Shown one piece after another: positions 45,207 to 54,311 of a DNA stretch of 64,000 nucleotides. This DNA comes from Limibacillus halophilus (GTDB lineage Bacteria; Pseudomonadota; Alphaproteobacteria; Kiloniellales; CECT-8803): the NCBI RefSeq assembly GCF_014191775.1, contig NZ_JACHXA010000003.1, forward strand, positions 124,001 to 188,000. The letters are read 5' to 3'. The stretch's first letter is position 1. The number at the start of each line of letters is the position of its first letter. The translations under genes and the position numbers were made by a program. The notes beneath the pieces are model-generated. The model was not told the DNA's origin. It saw nothing but the letters and a program-made list of their open reading frames with translations, and did not search any database.

Positions 45207-47417
45207 ATGAATAGCAGAATGTGGGGAAGACGGCTCCAAGAATACTTAATGGCTTCAGCCGTAGCCTTTGGGCTGGTGTTCCTTCCTGGCCTTGCTCTGG
45301 GCCAATCGACCATGCCGCTTCCCGAATTGGATTCAGATACCCCAGCTTTGCTGAGCGCCGACGAAGTCACTTATGACGAGTCGCTGGGGGTCGCCACGGC
45401 GCGCGGAAATGTGGAGATATCCCAGGGTGACAGAGTGCTGAAGGCGGACGCCATCAGCTACAACATGCGTAACGATGTCGTCACCGCAAGCGGGAACATC
45501 ACGTTGATCGAACCCTCAGGCGAGTTGATTTTCGCCGAGTACATCGAGTTGACCAGCGATCTAAAGGAAGGGTTCATTCGCGACGTTCGTGCATTGCTGA
45601 CCGATCGATCACGACTGGCCGCCGCCAGCGGCGTTCGCCAAGGCGACCGTGAAACGACCTTCCGCAAAGCTGTCTTCAGTCCTTGTGAGCTATGTCGCGA
45701 CGACCCCACCCGCGCACCGCTTTGGCAGGTGAAAGCCGCTGAAGTCACCCATGATCAGGAAGAACGGGTGATTCAGTATCGCGACGCTTGGTTGGAGATG
45801 TTCGGCGTACCGATTCTCTATACCCCCTATCTGGAACACCCCGACCCGACCGTTGATCGCAAGTCCGGATTTCTAGCGCCTCGCTATCATCACTCCGACG
45901 CCATGGGTCATGGGATAGAAGTCCCCTACTTCTTCACCATCGGCCCAGACAAGGATCTGACACTTGCCCCTATCTTCACGACCGAGCAGGGCTTGTTGAT
46001 GACCGCCGAGTATCGGCAGATCATGACGTCGGGTGAGTTTTCGGTCAGCGGCAGTGCGACCCTCGATGACATGACGAGAAACGGAAAAGTGGATAAAAAC
46101 CAGTTCCGTGGGCACTTTTTTGCCGAAGGCGAGTTCAGCATAACCCCGAACTACCGGGCGAGCTTCGACATCAAGCAATCCGCCGACGATACTTATCTGC
46201 GCGAATTCGATTTTACCAACGACCGAACACTGACCAGCCGAGGCACGGTCGAGTATTTTGAAGGCAGGGATTACGGATCGCTCAACGCCTTTCTTTTCGA
46301 CGGTCAGCGCGCGCAGGACGACGACGAGGAAGCGCCGATCGTCCTTCCGGAACTTCAGTACAGTTTTATCGGCGAACCGGATGAGCGTGGTGCGTTCTTC
46401 AGCATCGATGCCGGTATGCTGAACATATTGCGAGAAGAAGGCCAGGATTCACGCCGTCTGTCACTGCATGGACAGTGGGAGATGCCCTATGCCGGAGAGA
46501 TGGGCGACCTCTACCGCATCAAAGCGGCACTCTCCGGCGATCTCTACTGGGGCAATGACGTCGATAAGGTTGGCGAGGACGTGACGCCGGGACCGGGCGT
46601 CAACACGCAAGATGGTTTTGCCGGACGGCTTTTCCCGCAAGTGGCCGTGGAATGGCGCTATCCGTGGGTGAGTTATCAGGAGGACTTCGCCCAAACGCTG
46701 GAGCCAATCATACAGGTGGTTGCCTCGCCGGAGGGCTTCAACGACGGTGACATTCCAAACGAAGACAGTCGCGATGTCGAGTTTGACGACAGCAACCTGT
46801 TTTCGCTCAATCGCTTTCCAGGTGATGACCGTGTCTCCAGCGGTAGCCGCGTCGACTATGCGCTCCGCTGGACAGCGGAATCACCGGATTTCGGTTGGGG
46901 CGAGGTCTTCTTCGGCCAATCCTTCCGTTTCCTGGGAGGCAGTGACTTCGAGGCGGGATCGGGACTGGAGGATGATCTCTCGGATTTCGTCGGTCGCGTA
47001 GCCTTCGAACCCGATCCGACCTTCAGGACGCGCTACCGCTTCCGCCTGGATAAAGATTCGTTGAAGGGTCGGCGTCACGACTTCTCTGCAAGCATAGGGC
47101 CGCCCGCCTACACCTTCACGACTCAATACACATTGGCAACGCTAGACGACACTGGCTCTGGCCCCGAGGACTCGGAGGAAATTCGCCTTGGATTCTCCAC
47201 CCAGATAAACGAGTTCTGGTCAGCGGGGGTGACCTATTTGCGAGACCTCGACGAAGATGAGACAAGGTCCTATGGCGGACAGATTCGATATCATGACGAA
47301 TGTTTTGATCTGCGGTTGCGCGCGGAGCGGGAATTCTTCAACGATCGCGATCTGAAGCCTTCGGACACAATTCTCTTCGAGGTTGTCTTCAAACACCTTG
47401 GCGGCGTCTCCAGTTAA
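45207..47417 (+). CDS. lptD: LPS-assembly outer-membrane protein LptD
   Basis: Outer-membrane beta-barrel translocon of 736 residues that inserts LPS in the outer leaflet. A signal peptide (cleavage near ALGQS) is followed by the LptA-like jellyroll (ADEVTYDESLGVATARGNVEIS onward) and by the barrel, rich in alternating strands and ending FEVVFKHLGGVSS. Cysteines in SPCELCRDD and in the late DECFDLRL could form the inter-domain disulfides known for LptD. It is followed by surA, the chaperone needed for LptD folding, after 115 bases. Confidence 0.95.
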   Translation: MNSRMWGRRLQEYLMASAVAFGLVFLPGLALGQSTMPLPELDSDTPALLSADEVTYDESLGVATARGNVEISQGDRVLKADAISYNMRNDVVTASGNITLIEPSGELIFAEYIELTSDLKEGFIRDVRALLTDRSRLAAASGVRQGDRETTFRKAVFSPCELCRDDPTRAPLWQVKAAEVTHDQEERVIQYRDAWLEMFGVPILYTPYLEHPDPTVDRKSGFLAPRYHHSDAMGHGIEVPYFFTIGPDKDLTLAPIFTTEQGLLMTAEYRQIMTSGEFSVSGSATLDDMTRNGKVDKNQFRGHFFAEGEFSITPNYRASFDIKQSADDTYLREFDFTNDRTLTSRGTVEYFEGRDYGSLNAFLFDGQRAQDDDEEAPIVLPELQYSFIGEPDERGAFFSIDAGMLNILREEGQDSRRLSLHGQWEMPYAGEMGDLYRIKAALSGDLYWGNDVDKVGEDVTPGPGVNTQDGFAGRLFPQVAVEWRYPWVSYQEDFAQTLEPIIQVVASPEGFNDGDIPNEDSRDVEFDDSNLFSLNRFPGDDRVSSGSRVDYALRWTAESPDFGWGEVFFGQSFRFLGGSDFEAGSGLEDDLSDFVGRVAFEPDPTFRTRYRFRLDKDSLKGRRHDFSASIGPPAYTFTTQYTLATLDDTGSGPEDSEEIRLGFSTQINEFWSAGVTYLRDLDEDETRSYGGQIRYHDECFDLRLRAEREFFNDRDLKPSDTILFEVVFKHLGGVSS

Positions 47418-47532
47418 TAGGCGTGCCTTGTTTGCGCCAAACTTTGTGGGATACTGCGCCTTGAGAACGCCTCTGCAGGGAACCGCCCTGTCGAGACCGA
47501 CACATTCGGAACGGACGAGAGAAACCGGGATA

Positions 47533-48783
47533 ATGAAGAAAGCCTATGGTCTGATAGTGGCGCTCCTTCTGCTTGCGCCAGTCGCGTTGAACAGTGCTCG
47601 CGCGCAAGACACGCTGCGTGCTGCGGCAGTGGTCAACGATGATGTCATTAGCGTGCTTGACCTGAGCCTGCGAACGCGTTTGGCAATCGCTTCCATCGGG
47701 GCAAAGGATTCTCCGGAAATTCGGCAACGCTTGACCCCGCAAGTTCTGCGCGCGTTGATCGACGAGCGCCTTCAACTTCAAGAAGCCAAACGTCTGTCGC
47801 TCGAGCCCACTGAACAGGAGGTAGAGGAAGCCTTTGCGGCCATCGCCCAGGGAAACAACATGTCTCCTGAACAGTTCACCGAAGTGTTGCGTCAGAACAA
47901 CGTACTGCCCACCGCGGTCAAGGACCAGGCACGGGCAGAGTTGGCGTGGCGTGGCGTGGTGGAGCGCCGCATCAGGCGACAAATCACCATCAGCAACGAA
48001 CAAATCGGCGCGGAGATCGAGCGGTTGAAAGGCCAGGACGGCCAGCTGCAATACAGAATTGCCGAGCTTTTCCTTTCTGTCGACAATCCCGGTGATGAAG
48101 CAAGAGTTAGCGAGAACATCGCACGATTGGCCGATGAAATTCGCAAGGGCACGCCGTTCCAAGCCGTGGCCAAGCAATTCTCGCAATCGTCAACGGCGTC
48201 CGTGGGCGGCGATTTGGGTTGGGTTACGCTAGATCAGATCGATCCTGCGGTTGCGCGCGCGGTTCAGGGGCTGCAAAAGAACGGACTTGCAGGACCCATC
48301 CGCGGTACCGCCGGTTACTACATCGTGGGTCTGATAGATCAGCGAACCTTCCGCTTAGGTGAGCAGTTGATCGATACACGCGCCATTGCGCTCCCTGTGC
48401 GTCCAGGTACCAGTGCCGAGGTCATCGAACAGCGCATGGCGCAATTGGCTGCAATTCAGCCACGAATTGAAAGCTGTACCAATCTTCAAACACTCGCCAA
48501 GGAAGCCGGTGAGGATGCCGTCGTGCGCGACACGGGGCGGCAGCGGCCACAAGACTTGCCGCCTGACGTGGCTCGGGCCATCGAAGGCGTTGCCGTAGGC
48601 CAGGCATCCGCACCCTTCCGGCGCGCCGATGCCTTGATTATTGCCGTGGTCTGTGGCCGCGATTCCAGCGGCATTGATCGCAAGCGCGTCGAAGAACGCC
48701 TGGTGCAGGAGCAGATTGAATTACGGGCGCGCCGTTATCTTCGCGATCTGCGACGCTCCGCCGATCTGGACATTCGCATATGA
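47533..48783 (+). CDS. surA: Periplasmic chaperone and peptidyl-prolyl isomerase SurA
   Basis: A 416-residue OMP chaperone. Start at MKKAYGLIVALLLLAPVALN, a signal peptide cleaved near ARAQD. The SurA N-terminal domain includes VVNDDVISVLDLSLRTRLA and LRALIDERLQLQEAKRL. One parvulin domain is seen (about residues 170-270, with IAELFLSVDN, FQAVAKQFSQSSTASVGGDLGWV and GPIRGTAGYYIVGLIDQR); a second is degenerate or missing. The stop overlaps the pdxA start by four bases. The order lptD-surA-pdxA-ksgA is the same as in E. coli. Confidence 0.93.
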   Translation: MKKAYGLIVALLLLAPVALNSARAQDTLRAAAVVNDDVISVLDLSLRTRLAIASIGAKDSPEIRQRLTPQVLRALIDERLQLQEAKRLSLEPTEQEVEEAFAAIAQGNNMSPEQFTEVLRQNNVLPTAVKDQARAELAWRGVVERRIRRQITISNEQIGAEIERLKGQDGQLQYRIAELFLSVDNPGDEARVSENIARLADEIRKGTPFQAVAKQFSQSSTASVGGDLGWVTLDQIDPAVARAVQGLQKNGLAGPIRGTAGYYIVGLIDQRTFRLGEQLIDTRAIALPVRPGTSAEVIEQRMAQLAAIQPRIESCTNLQTLAKEAGEDAVVRDTGRQRPQDLPPDVARAIEGVAVGQASAPFRRADALIIAVVCGRDSSGIDRKRVEERLVQEQIELRARRYLRDLRRSADLDIRI

Positions 48784-49817
48784 ACTCTGCGGGATCCAAA
48801 AGCCGCTTGGCGCCACTGGCGTTGACGGTCGGGGAACCGTCAGGGATTGCAAGCGAGATCACACTAAGGGCTTGGCTGCTCCGGGAAAGTCACGCGTTGC
48901 CCTGCTTCTTCCTTTTGGACGAAGCGCGTTGGGTCGCGGAATCCGCCAAGGCTCTTGGGCTGGATGTACCGATCAGGGAAATTGAGCGCCCGGAGCAGGC
49001 TCATAACTGTTTCAATGATGCTTTGCCGATACTTTCCCACGGTGTCGTGCGCGACGAGGCGTCGCCGGGTCACCCCAGTCCTGCCAATGCGCCCGCCATC
49101 ATTCGCTCGATAGAACGCGCGGTGACCTTGGCGCAGGACGGGCATGCCGCCGCCGTGGTAACCAACCCCATCAACAAGAAGTCTCTGATGGACTTTGGCT
49201 TCGCACACCCAGGCCACACGGAGTACTTGGGCGAGCTCGCGGGTCCGGGCCATCGCCCTGTGATGATGCTGGTATCACCGGCTTTAAGAGTGATCCCTGT
49301 TACCGTGCACGTACCGTTGAGCCAGGTACCAGATCTTTTGACCCGCGAGGCTATTGAAACGGCTTGCCGGACCGCGGCTCAAGCCTTGAAAAGGGATTTC
49401 GGCATCGCCGAGCCGCGCATCGCTGTGTCGGGGCTTAACCCGCATGCAGGTGAACAGGGCAACATCGGCCGAGAAGAGATTGAGATCATCAATCCTGCAA
49501 TCGCCGCCATGAAGGCGGAAGGCTTGTCGGTCTTTGGGCCAGTCCCTGGCGATACCCTTTTCCACGCAGCCGCGCGAGAAACCTACGACGTCGCGCTTTG
49601 CATGTATCACGATCAGGCCTTGATCCCTCTCAAGACTCTCGACTTCGACCGTGGTGTCAACGTGACGCTTGGGTTGCCTTTTATCCGAACCTCGCCGGAT
49701 CATGGAACGGCCCTGGGTATCGCCGGCAAGGGCATGGCCTCGCCAATCAGCTTGATCGAGTCTCTGAAACTGGCGGGACAAATGGCTTATCGGCGTAGTT
49801 GGGTCGACGCGGCGTGA
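48780..49817 (+). CDS. pdxA: 4-hydroxythreonine-4-phosphate dehydrogenase
   Basis: NAD-dependent, divalent-metal enzyme of pyridoxal phosphate synthesis, 345 residues. Motifs are LTVGEPSGIASEI, VVTNPINKKSLMDFGFAHPGHTEYL with a metal-binding histidine, ALRVIPVTVHVPLSQVP, SGLNPHAGEQGNIGREE, CMYHDQALIPLKTL and GLPFIRTSPDHGTALGIAGKG. It starts in an ATGA overlap with surA and ends in a GTGA overlap with ksgA. Confidence 0.97.
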   Translation: MNSAGSKSRLAPLALTVGEPSGIASEITLRAWLLRESHALPCFFLLDEARWVAESAKALGLDVPIREIERPEQAHNCFNDALPILSHGVVRDEASPGHPSPANAPAIIRSIERAVTLAQDGHAAAVVTNPINKKSLMDFGFAHPGHTEYLGELAGPGHRPVMMLVSPALRVIPVTVHVPLSQVPDLLTREAIETACRTAAQALKRDFGIAEPRIAVSGLNPHAGEQGNIGREEIEIINPAIAAMKAEGLSVFGPVPGDTLFHAAARETYDVALCMYHDQALIPLKTLDFDRGVNVTLGLPFIRTSPDHGTALGIAGKGMASPISLIESLKLAGQMAYRRSWVDAA

Positions 49818-50668
49818 GCGGGAGCGTCCCGAACCTGCCGCCTTTGCGGGAAATTTTGTCTCGCTATGGCCTTGAGCCAAAAAAATCCCTCGGTCAGAAC
49901 TTTCTTCTCGATCTCAACCTAACCGGCCGAATTGCCCGCGCCGCCGGCGACTGTGGCAAAGGCACAACCATCGAGATCGGCCCAGGTCCGGGCGGCCTGA
50001 CGCGCGCATTGTTGCTGGAGGGCGCGGCCAATGTTGTAGCCGTTGAAAGGGACCGCCGTTGCGTGGCCGCCCTGGCCGAACTGTCCGACGCCTTTCCTGG
50101 GCGTTTAACGGTAATCGAAGCCGATGCCATGACCTGCGACCTGGCCGATCTGGGCCCGGCGCCCCGGCGGATCGTCGCCAACCTGCCGTACAATATCTCA
50201 ACAGCTCTCCTGATTCGCTGGCTAACGGCCCTGTATGAGACTCCGGGCCTGTTGGATGGCATGACCCTGATGTTCCAAAAGGAGGTTGCCGAGCGTCTCT
50301 CCGCCAAACCCAGGAGCAAGAACTACGGCCGCCTGTCGATCCTGACACAGTGGCTTTGCGAAACCGAAAATCTCTTCGACATTTCCCCCAAGGCCTTCAT
50401 CCCGCCGCCGAAGATCACATCGACGGTCGTGAGGCTACGGCCACGTGCCGAGCCGCTCCACCCCGCCACTATGACCGTGCTGGAAAAGGTCACCGCCGCC
50501 GCTTTCGGTCAGCGCCGCAAAATGCTGCGCCAAAGCCTGAAACCGCTTGGGATCGACCCTAAACAGCTGTTGGAAAAGGTAGGGATTCTAGAAACCGCGA
50601 GGGCGGAAGAACTGTCCGTTGCAGACTTCTGTCGTCTGGCTCGGAGTGTAGAAGATAATGACGCCTAG
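49814..50668 (+). CDS. ksgA: 16S rRNA dimethyladenosine transferase RsmA/KsgA
   Basis: SAM-dependent enzyme of 284 residues that dimethylates two adjacent adenosines near the 3' end of 16S rRNA. The opening is YGLEPKKSLGQNFLLD, the SAM motif is IEIGPGPGGLTRALL, the catalytic motif is NLPYNIST, and the C-terminal rRNA-binding part has AFIPPPKITSTVVRL and AFGQRRKMLRQSLK. The start is the GTG in a GTGA overlap with the pdxA stop; the frame is open 15 bases further up but without reason to use it. It is the last gene of the lptF-to-ksgA run and is convergent with gmk. Confidence 0.96.
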   Translation: MSGSVPNLPPLREILSRYGLEPKKSLGQNFLLDLNLTGRIARAAGDCGKGTTIEIGPGPGGLTRALLLEGAANVVAVERDRRCVAALAELSDAFPGRLTVIEADAMTCDLADLGPAPRRIVANLPYNISTALLIRWLTALYETPGLLDGMTLMFQKEVAERLSAKPRSKNYGRLSILTQWLCETENLFDISPKAFIPPPKITSTVVRLRPRAEPLHPATMTVLEKVTAAAFGQRRKMLRQSLKPLGIDPKQLLEKVGILETARAEELSVADFCRLARSVEDNDA

Positions 50669-50683
50669 CCCGGTTCTCGAGGA

Positions 50684-51325
50684 CTAGTCGCCGGAGCCGC
50701 GTAATTCCTCAACGAAACGCCGTAGGCCTATCTGCCGTTCCCGTTTCAAACGCTCGGCCGCCAAGATTGCCTTTACCTGAGCCACACTCGTTTCGACGTC
50801 ATTGTTTACGATGACGTAATCATACTCGGCCCAGTGACTCATCTCCGCGGCAGCTTCGGCCATGCGTTGACGTACGACCTCTTCGGAATCCTGCGCTCGT
50901 TGGTAAAGGCGTCGCTCCAACTCTTCCACCGACGGCGGCAGCACGAAAACGGAAACCAGATCCTCACGGGCCGCCTCAGCGATTTGCTGAGTCCCCTGCC
51001 AATCTATATCGAACATCACGTCACGCCCCTGGGAAAGCGCCTGCTCTACAGCCGCGCGCGGCGTACCGTAACGGTTCTTGAACACCGTGGCGTGCTCAAG
51101 GAGTGCGCCCTTGGAAACCATCTGCTCAAATGCGCTTGCAGAGACAAAGAAGTAATCCCGACCCTCGATCTCGCCGGGACGCGGCGGGCGGGTCGTTGCC
51201 GAAACCGACATCGACAAAGCTGGCTCGCTATCAAGCAGCCTACGCGAGATCGTGGTCTTCCCCGCCCCGGAAGGTGACGAAAGAACCAGCATCAACCCGC
51301 GTCGTTTGATGGCATTCTCGTTCAT
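50684..51325 (-). CDS. gmk: Guanylate kinase
   Basis: GMP kinase, 213 residues. P-loop SSPSGAGKTTISRRLL near the N-terminus, GMP-binding SVSATTRPPRPGEIEGRDYFFVS and VMFDIDWQGTQQI, and a lid with RLYQRAQDSEEVVRQRMAEAAAEM. GAGGGAG lies before the ATG. It follows yicC on the same strand after a 24-base gap, the usual yicC-gmk pairing. Confidence 0.97.
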   Translation of the reverse strand: MNENAIKRRGLMLVLSSPSGAGKTTISRRLLDSEPALSMSVSATTRPPRPGEIEGRDYFFVSASAFEQMVSKGALLEHATVFKNRYGTPRAAVEQALSQGRDVMFDIDWQGTQQIAEAAREDLVSVFVLPPSVEELERRLYQRAQDSEEVVRQRMAEAAAEMSHWAEYDYVIVNNDVETSVAQVKAILAAERLKRERQIGLRRFVEELRGSGD

Positions 51326-51349
51326 CGCAACTCCCTCGCGGATCCCGCG

Positions 51350-52258
51350 TTATTCGATGTTCTGTACCTGCTCGCGCAACCGATCAACCACGGCCTTCAG
51401 CGCCAGGCCGACCCGGGTCAACTCGATATCCGAAGACTTCGAACAGAGTGTGTTGGTTTCCCGATTAAGTTCCTGACACAGGAAGTCGAACCGCCGTCCT
51501 ATCGCGGCACTGTCCTTCAACAACTCCCTTGCCGCAATGATGTGCCCCGCCAAACGATCCAGCTCTTCACGAACATCGCCTTTGGTGGCCAGCAGAGCGA
51601 CCTCCTGTGCGAGACGCTCGGGGGCAACCGGCTTCTCCCCACCGAGTAACTCAGCAAGCTGGCGTTGCAGGCGCTCCTGGATGGCTGCTGGCTGCGCCGC
51701 GGCAAGACTGGTCGCCTGTTCGGTCAAGGCCGCCATTTCGCTCAGCAACTCCTCAACCACGCCCTGAAGGTGGCGCCCCTCGTCTTGACGGGCCGCTATC
51801 AGACTGGTCACCGCCAGTTCCAAATCCGCAAGCAACTGTGCCTCGCGGGCCTCCATCTCGGCAGGGTCGCTAATCGGCTCAACGACTTCAACCACGCCGC
51901 GAATCGCCAGCAAGCCATCGGCACTTGCCGGCTTTAGCTCCTGCTCAGCCTCAAGGCGCTTTGCCTCCGCCAGCACCTGAGCCAAAACCTCCTGATTCAA
52001 CTGCACATTCTGGGGTGCACGCGAACGATCCAACGTCAGATTGATCTGCAAGCTACCACGGGTCAGGCGCTTGGCGATCCGCCCGCGCAACGGCGCGTCC
52101 AGCATCTCAAAGCCAGCAGGCAAGCGTGCCCGCATCTCAAGCCCGCGCGCATTCACGCTCTTTATTTCCCAAGTCCAGCCGAGCGCGCCGTCCCCACCGC
52201 TTTGGCGTGCGAAAGCCGTCATGCTGGCAAGACAGTGCTTTTGCTGGGGCTTGGCCAT
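51350..52258 (-). CDS. yicC: YicC/YloC family endoribonuclease
   Basis: A 302-residue RNA-degrading enzyme family member. N-terminal SMTAFARQSGGDGALGWTWEIKSVNARGLEMRARLPAGFE matches the YicC_N domain. The C-terminal DUF1732 part contains LATKGDVREELDRLAGHI and IGRRFDFLCQELNRETNTLCSKSSD, the most conserved stretch of the family. AGAAGGA precedes the ATG. It is upstream of gmk and divergent from the glutamine-synthetase-like gene across a gap with a perfect palindrome. Confidence 0.95.
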   Translation of the reverse strand: MAKPQQKHCLASMTAFARQSGGDGALGWTWEIKSVNARGLEMRARLPAGFEMLDAPLRGRIAKRLTRGSLQINLTLDRSRAPQNVQLNQEVLAQVLAEAKRLEAEQELKPASADGLLAIRGVVEVVEPISDPAEMEAREAQLLADLELAVTSLIAARQDEGRHLQGVVEELLSEMAALTEQATSLAAAQPAAIQERLQRQLAELLGGEKPVAPERLAQEVALLATKGDVREELDRLAGHIIAARELLKDSAAIGRRFDFLCQELNRETNTLCSKSSDIELTRVGLALKAVVDRLREQVQNIE

Positions 52259-52321
52259 GGTGTGGCAGTCCTTCTCGTGCTGGCGCTCTCTCCGGGAATC
52301 GTCGAGGAGGCGCTTGTGAAG

Positions 52322-52339
52322 GGTCCCTTATAAGGGACC
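52322..52339. promoter_or_regulatory. Perfect 18-bp palindrome between yicC and the glutamine-synthetase-like gene
   Basis: GGTCCCTTATAAGGGACC is self-complementary over all 18 bases with no spacer. It lies 64 bases upstream of yicC and 107 bases upstream of the 52446 start. The central TTATAA may also act as a -10-like sequence. No T-run follows, so an operator is more likely than a terminator. Confidence 0.5.
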
Positions 52340-52445
52340 GGCAAGGTAGGCAACAAGGGGCGTTACACCACCGACAAACCTTGTTTTACGATCGTTCGAT
52401 AACTGCCTACTTGACCAGCGGCTCAACCCAAGGCGATATGATGCT

Positions 52446-53825
52446 ATGCCAGACAGCAGCACAAATAGAGAAAAAGAGGCAGCCGAGGCTCTTGGTCTTC
52501 TACCGAATGCCAGAGCCGTTGATTGCTTTTTTTCCGATCTGTCGGGCGTGGTGCGAGGTAAGCGCTACCCGATAGACCAATTGGACAATGTTCTAGGTGG
52601 CGGCGTCGCCTTTCCCGGATCGGTCTTCCTTCTGGACACGCGCGGCGAAAGCCACGACCCGAACGGGCGCGGATTTTCCGATGGCGACCCGGATTGCGCG
52701 GCAATACCGATCCCTGGAACTCTGAAACCCGTTCCCTGGGCCGCACAGCCCTTGTTGCAGGTCATGCTGACTCTCCAGAACGAGGATGAGTCGCCCTACT
52801 ACTTTGAACCCCGGAACGTGCTGAGGCGAACAATCGCCCATTTTACCGAAATGGGCCTGACGCCGGTTGTGGCGATGGAACTGGAGTTCTACTTGATCGA
52901 CCGCGAGTTAGATCAGCATGAAGCACCGCAGCCACCAATCTCCCCACTGACCGGGCAGCGCGATCACGGCACGCAGGTGTATGGGATGTCCGAGGTTGAT
53001 GCCTACGGCGACATACTGGAGGACATTTCGACCGCCTGCGACCTGCAAGGCATTCCAACGGGCGCCATTTCAGCGGAGTATGCGCCCGGCCAGTTCGAGA
53101 TCAATCTGCATCACGTGCCCGACCCTCTGGCAGCCGCCGATCACTGCGTGCTGTTCAAACGTGTCGTCAAAGGCGTCGCCAGCAAGCACGGCATGCGGGC
53201 GACTTTCATGGCCAAACCCTACGGCGAGCACGCTGGCAGCGGGCTGCACATGCACATCAGTCTGGTCAACAGCGACGGCCGCAACGTTTTCGATGGCGGC
53301 GCGGAAAATCCAGCGAGCCCAATGCTGCTGAACGCCATCGGCGGCGTCCTGGATTCGCTGCCGGAGGCCATGGCTTTTTTGGCGCCAAATCCCAACTCTT
53401 ACCGGCGGTTCAAGCCCGATATCTTCGTGCCGATCGCACGTTCATGGGGTTACGAGAACCGTTCTGTTGCCCTCCGCATTCCTCTTGGTGAGGGCCACGC
53501 CCGTCGAATCGAACACCGCATGGCAGGCGCTGATGCCAACCCTTACCTGACCTTGGCCAGCGCTCTGGCAGGCATACATCACGGCATCACCAACAAGATC
53601 GATCCTGGTCCGAAGTGGGAAGGCAATGCCGGTGTCGCCTACGACCAGGGCTTAACCTTCCGGCCCCGCCGGTCATTGGATAGACTGGAAAGCGCCACCG
53701 TGCTCAATAAGTATTTTGGCGAGGAGTACGTGAAAACCTACGCCGCCTGTAAACAGCGCGAGATGGACCGCTACGAAGGTGATATCACGCCTACGGAGTA
53801 CGCCTGGTACCTTCAAGCCGATTGA
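52446..53825 (+). CDS. Glutamine synthetase family protein (gamma-glutamylpolyamine synthetase-like)
   Basis: A 459-residue ligase of the glutamine-synthetase fold. Visible motifs are DCFFSDLSGVVRGKR, PVVAMELEFYLID (metal-binding glutamates), EYAPGQFEINLHH, KPYGEHAGSGLHMHISL, and NRSVALRIPLGEGHARRIEHRMAGADANPYL. The short N-terminal domain and these sequences fit the PuuA/GlnA3-type group that glutamylates putrescine or other amines, and not housekeeping GlnA. No PuuBCD-type genes are adjacent, so the substrate is open. A GNAT gene follows after 19 bases. Confidence 0.88.
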   Translation: MPDSSTNREKEAAEALGLLPNARAVDCFFSDLSGVVRGKRYPIDQLDNVLGGGVAFPGSVFLLDTRGESHDPNGRGFSDGDPDCAAIPIPGTLKPVPWAAQPLLQVMLTLQNEDESPYYFEPRNVLRRTIAHFTEMGLTPVVAMELEFYLIDRELDQHEAPQPPISPLTGQRDHGTQVYGMSEVDAYGDILEDISTACDLQGIPTGAISAEYAPGQFEINLHHVPDPLAAADHCVLFKRVVKGVASKHGMRATFMAKPYGEHAGSGLHMHISLVNSDGRNVFDGGAENPASPMLLNAIGGVLDSLPEAMAFLAPNPNSYRRFKPDIFVPIARSWGYENRSVALRIPLGEGHARRIEHRMAGADANPYLTLASALAGIHHGITNKIDPGPKWEGNAGVAYDQGLTFRPRRSLDRLESATVLNKYFGEEYVKTYAACKQREMDRYEGDITPTEYAWYLQAD

Positions 53826-53844
53826 GCCGCAAACGGGAAACATC

Positions 53845-54309
53845 GTGACCGAACCGGGGTTACAGATTCGGGAAGAACCGCCACGCCAGAAGGACATTAT
53901 TAAACTGCTGTCCGAACTGGATACCTACCTGAACGACCTTTACCCGCCGGACCAGAACCACCTTTTGGACCTAACGGACTTGGAAGGGCCGGATGTCATC
54001 TTTCTGGTAGCCCGCATCGATGGCCAGGCGGTCGGTATCGCGGCCCTCCGCCGTCATCCCTACTTCGGGGAAGTGAAACGCATGTATGTTAGCCCGGCCG
54101 CCCGTGGTCGTAAGGTCGGGGCAACTCTGCTGACCGCCGTGGAAACACAGGCGCGTGCGTGCGGATATCGCCTACTCAAACTAGAAACCGGCCCCCTGCA
54201 GAAAGAAGCCCTTGGCCTGTATCGACGGCGTGGTTTCATCCCTTGCTCGGCTTTTGCCGATTATCCTGAAGAACCAGCCAATCTCTTCATGGAAAAGCGG
54301 CTGGTTTAG
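53845..54309 (+). CDS. GNAT family N-acetyltransferase
   Basis: A 154-residue acyl-CoA-dependent acetyltransferase. The acetyl-CoA motif is VKRMYVSPAARGRKVGATLL, preceded by the strand VIFLVARIDGQAVGIAAL and followed by YRLLKLETGPLQKEALGLYRRRGFIPC. I start at the GTG at 53845; the frame is open upstream into the synthetase gene. It probably shares a transcript with the glutamine-synthetase-like gene and could modify the same or a related amine, but that is guesswork. It is convergent with the aminotransferase (two-base gap). Confidence 0.9.
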   Translation: MTEPGLQIREEPPRQKDIIKLLSELDTYLNDLYPPDQNHLLDLTDLEGPDVIFLVARIDGQAVGIAALRRHPYFGEVKRMYVSPAARGRKVGATLLTAVETQARACGYRLLKLETGPLQKEALGLYRRRGFIPCSAFADYPEEPANLFMEKRLV

Positions 54310-54311
54310 AA

